9,731 nucleotides of DNA from Kangiella sp. (GTDB taxonomy: Bacteria > Pseudomonadota > Gammaproteobacteria > Enterobacterales > Kangiellaceae): positions 1-9,731 of the forward strand of contig JAPHRL010000189.1 of assembly GCA_026195755.1 (NCBI GenBank). The letters are read 5' to 3'. The notes beneath the pieces were generated by a model. The model saw only the letters and a list, made by a program, of their open reading frames with translations, was not told the origin of the DNA and did not search any database. Positions 5,701-9,731 of this stretch are shown in pieces. The stretch's first letter is position 1; every line of letters begins with the position of its first letter. The position numbers and the translations under genes were made by a program.

Positions 5701-7703
5701 CCTTCAGTAAGAATCGTTATGGTTCCGCTGAGTCCAAAGCTAAGGTCGCGGCTCCCTTGGTGGTTCAGGCTTCCATGCCACGCTTTTTGGCCAAAGGTGA
5801 TCAGTCACAAGTGGTGTTTGATGTTAAAAACATGGAAGAGACTGAGCAAACCTTTACCGTGACCCTTGTAGCCGATGAAGCTTTAGGTAGTGGCACTGTT
5901 TCCAAGAGTTTAACGCTTGAGCCAAAAGGCAAGGCTCTGCTGGAACTGGATGTCAAAGCTTCTCAGTTTACCGGTTCGGGAAAAGTGTCGCTGGCCGTAG
6001 AAAGTGATAACTCCGATTTAACTATCAATCGTAGCTGGTCGCTTGGTTTGCGTCCTGCCTATGCCGCTTCAATTATTAGCAAGCAAGCCGCTGTTAATGC
6101 CGGTAGTCAATTTACGGTTAGCGATGATTTTGCCAGCCAGTACGATAACTATGGTTTGAAGTCGGTATTAACAGTGTCCAGCACACCGCCTTTGGATGCT
6201 GGCTCTTACATTAATGGTTTGTTGCAGTACCCTTATGGTTGTCTGGAACAAACCACATCGCGCGCCTGGCCTTGGCTGAATATCGAAAGGGACGACTTAA
6301 ACACACTGGAGTCGGAGCGCACAGCTAAGTTGTTTGAAGAGAGGCAACAGTTGATCGATGCTGCTATCAGTCGAACGCTTTCGATGCAACGTTATGACGG
6401 TAGCTTTGGTCTATGGTCAAACAATTCGCCGGAAGAACCTTGGATGACAGCTTATGTCACTGACTTTTTAATTGAAGCGAAGCAGTTGGGTTATCAGGTT
6501 CCGGAAGACAATTTGAATCGAGCCGTGCGCCGTTTGCAGCGTTATGTCCGCTCCAGCGCCTTCAGAACGGATAACTGGAGTTACTATGATGATAGAGAGC
6601 ATTTTGAATTAGCTTATCGTGCTTACTCCGCTTATGTGTTGACCAAAATTGGTAGCGCCAGTTTGCAAGATGTGCGTGCGCTTTATGACAAAAATGCAGC
6701 CGACGCTGAGCGCTCATTACCGCTGGCTCACTTAGCCTTTGCCCTTGAAAAGCTCGGCGATCAACGCCGTGCCAAACTGGCGTGGGGACAAGCCTTTACC
6801 ACCAAGTTTAAACATAAACCTTATTGGTATTATGGCGATTATGGTTCACCGATTCGAGATATGAGTCAGGTAGCAAGCCTAAGCCTGAATAGTAAAGTTG
6901 TGGAAGCTCTCGACCTTAACGGACTGGATTTGGTTTATGACTTAAAAGGCGAACTGGAATCCCGTAGTTGGTTATCGACGCAGGAAAAAGGCGCCTTGGC
7001 CCGCTTAGCGAAACAGTTGAATGATATGAATTCGGAGCAATCTGAACTGAGCTTGGAATTAGGGCGGGGGGGCGAGACAGAGTCATTTAAGCAAACCGCA
7101 GACTATATTGCAGTGTCGAAAAATGCCGAAGTAAAGCAGCCGTTGGTTGTAAAAAACTTAGGTGAAAAAACCGTCTTTGTGGATTACAAAGCGCAAGGTT
7201 ATCCGAAAACAGCACCTGAGGGTTTGTTTGACGATATCGCCATAAAGCGTCGCTATTTTAATCTCCAAGGTGATCCTATCTCCATTCAGAATTTGACTGC
7301 TGGTGACAGAGTTATTGTGGGTTTATCAATTGATCTGGCGCGTGAACATAACAAGTTACGCAATGCCATGATCATAGATTTATTACCGGCAGGTTTTGAA
7401 TTGGAGAATCAAAATCTTGAGCACTCATTTAAGATTGATGACATTAATATTGATGGAAAAAGTATTAAAGAGCTGACCCAAAACACTCAGATTGCTCATC
7501 AAGAGTTTTGGGATGATCGTTTCATGGCGGCTCTCGAGTTGAGAAGTTATCAAACCACTCATTTGTTCTATATGGTTCGTGCAGTAACTCCGGGCACTTA
7601 CACAGTACCGTCGAGTTTTGTAGAAGATATGTACCGTCCTGAAATTCGCGGTATTAGTGAACCTGAAAAAGCAATCACCATTAGTAAACCAGATGCTCAA
7701 TAG
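2766..7703 (+). CDS. yfhM: Bacterial alpha-2-macroglobulin lipoprotein, YfhM type
   Basis: This 1645-residue protein matches E. coli YfhM (1653) in length and domain order. It starts with a lipoprotein signal (MSYRLRLLVAGVGLCLALLLTGC, lipid on Cys23) and a Ser/Asp/Glu-rich linker to about residue 55. Macroglobulin domains follow, including RDLYRPGETV near 387. A bait-like region lies near 915-945 (SMARQRFGGDADLSRGGD). The thioester domain carries YPYGCLEQ with Cys1159 and Gln1162, then a helical barrel with MQRYDGSFGLW. A C-terminal domain ends in VEDMYRPEIRG; Met1622-Tyr1623 match the residues that shield the thioester in Salmonella/E. coli proteins. The family is thought to trap attacking proteases in the periplasm: cleavage of the bait exposes the thioester, which bonds covalently to the protease. 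The start uses AGGGGAG (2755-2761). A TTG at 2727 gives a longer frame but overlaps the -10 box, so it is rejected. The residue after Cys23 is Gly, not Asp as in E. coli. pbpC follows after 11 bases. Confidence 0.95.
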   Translation: MSYRLRLLVAGVGLCLALLLTGCGDESDDSSASEASSEQKSGQGSSQTATVSQPDTLTPFNVLSVYQGTYDNAPALQINFSRPIKRDQDLEQLIQISLNNTPQDGGWVISDDNRRIYYPYIEPEQVYEVTFSSDLMADNGRSLGGSFKKQVKTSAIERQLRFLSQGSTILRDSGILPIEAVNVNEVDIKFWRLKARYYDSFFASGDYRRYYQLQNLKEMAELVHTGRFELEAKDNQRLTHHIQLKDIKALKDNGVYAVTMQPADDYPYQYEFSWFVLSDIGLHTRQYADSLVVFAHQLPSTTSYQGVELALLNNKGVRLAEQKTNTEGFVEFDAATVENARFLIASKGQNTNLIRLNSPKLDLSEFKLTKRQQHPIELFLYGPRDLYRPGETVRMQGLLRDYQANWLEPTPISVRVLRPDNKVFTTLQWKGDEVGYYQTDFQLPADAMRGSWTFEATLANKTTFKYELAVEDFLPERLKLELSAGNDEWLKVTDAPVISVQSDYLYGAPASGNRFDATVTVSSAKNPFDDYEGFHFGSNKYRDFDQVMDVPAGNLDEEGHATLKLSNQWSGSKFPIRLLSSVNVYESGGRPITRRVTQYAFPHEELVGVRPLWTSEREFAAPNKNNLVELAAVNTQGESLTAGQQYQVTLIREDSRLYWQYGNSGWEYRSSEANVPVYTKTIKFESAQRPQLSLPLEYGNYRLEIHNQKNQLLTSYHFFAGWYWSDNNQQNGERPDQVKLSFEKDFVELGNDLQVNITSPYAGQALVTVESDQLLWKRAIELDSAESTVTIPMNSSWNTHNLYVSVMVLKPGDIKRKNLPNRAFGVMHLPLKRDAKKLDVELTHSEKLRPLQTVEVDLQVNNQKADETVFATLALVDSGILSISNFESPKPIDWFFGQRSYEAALKDNYGSFVELTDGSMARQRFGGDADLSRGGDAPVSDVQIVSIVKDKVQLDENGRAKLNVELPYFNGELRLMAVAFSKNRYGSAESKAKVAAPLVVQASMPRFLAKGDQSQVVFDVKNMEETEQTFTVTLVADEALGSGTVSKSLTLEPKGKALLELDVKASQFTGSGKVSLAVESDNSDLTINRSWSLGLRPAYAASIISKQAAVNAGSQFTVSDDFASQYDNYGLKSVLTVSSTPPLDAGSYINGLLQYPYGCLEQTTSRAWPWLNIERDDLNTLESERTAKLFEERQQLIDAAISRTLSMQRYDGSFGLWSNNSPEEPWMTAYVTDFLIEAKQLGYQVPEDNLNRAVRRLQRYVRSSAFRTDNWSYYDDREHFELAYRAYSAYVLTKIGSASLQDVRALYDKNAADAERSLPLAHLAFALEKLGDQRRAKLAWGQAFTTKFKHKPYWYYGDYGSPIRDMSQVASLSLNSKVVEALDLNGLDLVYDLKGELESRSWLSTQEKGALARLAKQLNDMNSEQSELSLELGRGGETESFKQTADYIAVSKNAEVKQPLVVKNLGEKTVFVDYKAQGYPKTAPEGLFDDIAIKRRYFNLQGDPISIQNLTAGDRVIVGLSIDLAREHNKLRNAMIIDLLPAGFELENQNLEHSFKIDDINIDGKSIKELTQNTQIAHQEFWDDRFMAALELRSYQTTHLFYMVRAVTPGTYTVPSSFVEDMYRPEIRGISEPEKAITISKPDAQ

Positions 7704-7714
7704 CAGGTTTTTCG

Positions 7715-9731
7715 GTGGCTCAATCTAAAGGTGTATTCAGTAAGCGCTTCTGGCTGAAAAGTCTGAAGCGCTTACTGCTTGTTGTACTGCTATGTTTTGT
7801 TTCTTTTTGGGTATTAGACAAACTATTCCCTCTACCTATCGACGATTTTGAACAGCGAAGTTTCGCGCAGCTTGTGATTGATGCGGAGGGTAAGCCTTTG
7901 CGGGCTTTTCCGGATTCGCAAGGTGTCTGGCGCTATCCGGTGACATTGAATGAGGTCTCACCGTTATACCTCGAAGCTTTGGTCAATTACGAAGATCGTT
8001 ATTTCTATCAACACCCCGGGATTAATCCTTTTGCTTTAATGAGGGCCTTAGCTCAGGCCGTTTATCATGGCGAAATCGTTTCGGGAGGCTCTACTTTGAC
8101 TATGCAGGTGGCACGAATATTGGAGCCGCATGAGAAAAGTATTAGCGGCAAAATGCAGCAGATGTTTCGGGCTTTGCAACTGGAGTGGCATTATTCCAAA
8201 GATGAGATTCTAACTTACTACCTGAACTATGCGCCTTTTGGTGGCACTATCGAAGGCGTTGAAGCAGCCAGCTTTACTTATCTTGGAAAGTCATCCAAAG
8301 ATTTAACCGCTTCAGAAGCGGCCATGCTGGCGGTGTTACCACAGGCACCTTCATGGAACCGGCCGGATCTGTATCCCGAACGAGCCAAATCTCAAAGAAA
8401 TAAACTGCTTGATCGTTTAGCAGAGTTTGAGGTTTGGCCTTCTGATCTGATTGATGAGATTAAGCAAGAAGAGGTCTGGGCCGAATACAATACACAACCT
8501 ATTTTAGCGCCTTTATTAAGTCGTGAGTTAATGAGTCGCTATCCACAACAGCGATTGATTAAAACAGCGATTGCTCGCAACCTGCAAACAGAACTTGAGT
8601 TAAGTGTTTCCGACTATATTCGAGGCAAAGAAGATGGCTTATCAGCCGCGGTGATTGTAATGGATAACGCAACCTCAATGCCTCTGGCCTATATTGGCAG
8701 TGCTGATTTTGCAAATCCCGATCGTGCTGGTTATGTTGATATGACCAAAGCAACTCGCTCGCCTGGTTCAACTCTTAAACCCTTTATTTATGGATTGGCG
8801 TTAGATAAGGGATTGATTCATTCTGAGTCTTTATTGTTTGATGTGCCACACTCGTTCGAAGGTTATAAGCCGAAAAACTTCAGCGAAAACTTTAATGGTG
8901 CAGTCAGTGTTTCCCAATCGCTTGGCCGTTCGCTAAATATGCCGGCTGTTCAAGTATTGAATGAATTATCACCAGAGTATTTTTATACACAACTGACCAA
9001 TGCCGGACTGAAATTATCATTACCGGAAGCCGCCACTCCTAACTTGAGTTTGGCTTTAGGAGGAGGTAGTGCTAGTTTGCAGCAGTTGGTTGGTGCTTTT
9101 TCAGCTGTGGGGAATAAGGGCGTAGCTACTGAGTTGAGATTAACTCCAGAACAGCCACAGAAAAAGTTGCCCTTGTTGAGCCAGGAAGCTAGCTGGGTGG
9201 TGCAGAATATTTTAAGTCAAATCCCGCTTAATAATCAGCTGAGAAATCAATACCTTCAACCAACCAGACAAATCGCCTATAAAACCGGAACCAGTTATGG
9301 CTCACGCGATGCTTGGGTATTGGCCTCAAATGAAAAGATTACCATTGGAGTCTGGGTCGGAATGCCTGATGGCTCATTCAGTGTTGATAATAGTGGGCGA
9401 ACAACAGCAGTACCTTTGCTGGAGAGGATTTTAATGACCATGCCAAGTGATTGGCTGGAACCTATCGAGCGGCCGGCTACGGTAACGATGGCCGATATTT
9501 GTTGGCCACTGGGCACGCAGGCTTCGTTACAGTCTGATGAGAACTGCCATAAAAAGCGTTCAGCCTATTTGATCGATGATACTGCTCCTGCGACCTTTGC
9601 CGATCCCTTGAGCAGTGACTGGCATAACGGCTTGATGAAGGTGCAACTTGATGCTGAAACAGGGAAGCGAGTTAATAATCAATGTTTTGACGGCCCTGTA
9701 CATATCAAGGAAGTTGCACTATGGCCGAAAA
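7715..9731 (+). CDS. pbpC: Penicillin-binding protein 1C, cut off by the window end
   Basis: The visible 672 codons encode a bifunctional peptidoglycan synthase anchored in the inner membrane by a segment at about residues 20-37. The glycosyltransferase (GT51) domain shows EDRYFYQHPG with catalytic Glu93 and GGSTLTMQ at 124-131. The transpeptidase domain shows SPGSTLKP with active-site Ser352 and Lys355, SLN at 406-408, and KTGT at 523-526, so both activities look intact. After it come the PBP1C-type ICWPLG (Cys596), ENC (Cys611) and GKRVNNQC (Cys657) segments. E. coli PbpC has 770 residues, so about 100, including the C-terminal BiPBP_C domain, lie beyond the edge. PbpC is proposed to mend the wall after damage and is the usual partner of YfhM. 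The start is GTG, with AGCAGG (7702-7707) seven bases upstream and the macroglobulin stop 11 bases before it. No in-frame ATG lies nearby, and no terminator separates the genes, so they are probably co-transcribed. Confidence 0.95.
   Translation, partial: MAQSKGVFSKRFWLKSLKRLLLVVLLCFVSFWVLDKLFPLPIDDFEQRSFAQLVIDAEGKPLRAFPDSQGVWRYPVTLNEVSPLYLEALVNYEDRYFYQHPGINPFALMRALAQAVYHGEIVSGGSTLTMQVARILEPHEKSISGKMQQMFRALQLEWHYSKDEILTYYLNYAPFGGTIEGVEAASFTYLGKSSKDLTASEAAMLAVLPQAPSWNRPDLYPERAKSQRNKLLDRLAEFEVWPSDLIDEIKQEEVWAEYNTQPILAPLLSRELMSRYPQQRLIKTAIARNLQTELELSVSDYIRGKEDGLSAAVIVMDNATSMPLAYIGSADFANPDRAGYVDMTKATRSPGSTLKPFIYGLALDKGLIHSESLLFDVPHSFEGYKPKNFSENFNGAVSVSQSLGRSLNMPAVQVLNELSPEYFYTQLTNAGLKLSLPEAATPNLSLALGGGSASLQQLVGAFSAVGNKGVATELRLTPEQPQKKLPLLSQEASWVVQNILSQIPLNNQLRNQYLQPTRQIAYKTGTSYGSRDAWVLASNEKITIGVWVGMPDGSFSVDNSGRTTAVPLLERILMTMPSDWLEPIERPATVTMADICWPLGTQASLQSDENCHKKRSAYLIDDTAPATFADPLSSDWHNGLMKVQLDAETGKRVNNQCFDGPVHIKEVALWPK

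Noticed and set aside
7425..7700. Minus-strand open frame over the macroglobulin 3' end
   Set aside because: It mirrors conserved codons of the C-terminal domain and shows no protein-like features of its own.
8559..8771. Minus-strand open frame inside pbpC
   Set aside because: It is antisense to the transpeptidase domain including the SPGSTLK active site; the coding signal is clearly on the plus strand.
9295..9516. Minus-strand open frame inside pbpC
   Set aside because: It is antisense to the conserved KTGTSYGSRDAW region and its surroundings.

Overview
The window reads as chromosomal DNA of a gammaproteobacterium with moderate to low G+C. The best matches by eye are to well-known gammaproteobacterial families: a LiuR-type MerR regulator, ribosome modulation factor, and the YfhM/PbpC pair as in Escherichia coli. 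A marine or halophilic lineage such as Kangiella or its relatives would fit, but that is a guess. I see no insertion sequence, phage gene, CRISPR array, tRNA or rRNA. Most of the window is ordinary core chromosome, and I do not see a clearly new system.

Layout. (1) 19-402, minus strand: a MerR-family regulator resembling LiuR, with a 16-bp palindrome over its own promoter (446-461). The genes it most likely leads lie off the left edge. (2) 403-843: a 440-bp gap with no convincing gene. It holds a FadR-half-site-like dyad (486-504), a weak CRP-like site, a bulged dyad with 11-bp-phased direct repeats (667-698), and a strong intrinsic terminator (756-791) with no gene in front of it. (3) 844-1026: rmf, encoding ribosome modulation factor, with its own terminator. 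(4) 1183-2538: an exported protein with a TonB C-terminal-like domain between two blocks of Sel1/TPR-like repeats, followed by two consecutive terminators. (5) 2605-2765: a regulatory gap with nested inverted repeats just upstream of a perfect TATAAT box. (6) 2766-7703: a bacterial alpha-2-macroglobulin lipoprotein (YfhM type) with an intact CLEQ thioester site. (7) 7715 to the right edge: pbpC, encoding penicillin-binding protein 1C, starting at GTG 11 bases after the macroglobulin stop and cut by the window end about 100 residues before its expected C-terminus.

How they work together. The macroglobulin and PbpC form a well-known two-gene unit. The first is thought to trap foreign proteases that reach the periplasm, and the second is proposed to repair peptidoglycan after envelope damage. 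The other genes appear to be separately transcribed, each bounded by its own terminator. The start codons of the Sel1/TonB protein and of the macroglobulin are placed downstream of the longest open frame, because in both cases the longer start collides with the predicted promoter and the shorter one has a much better ribosome binding site and signal peptide.
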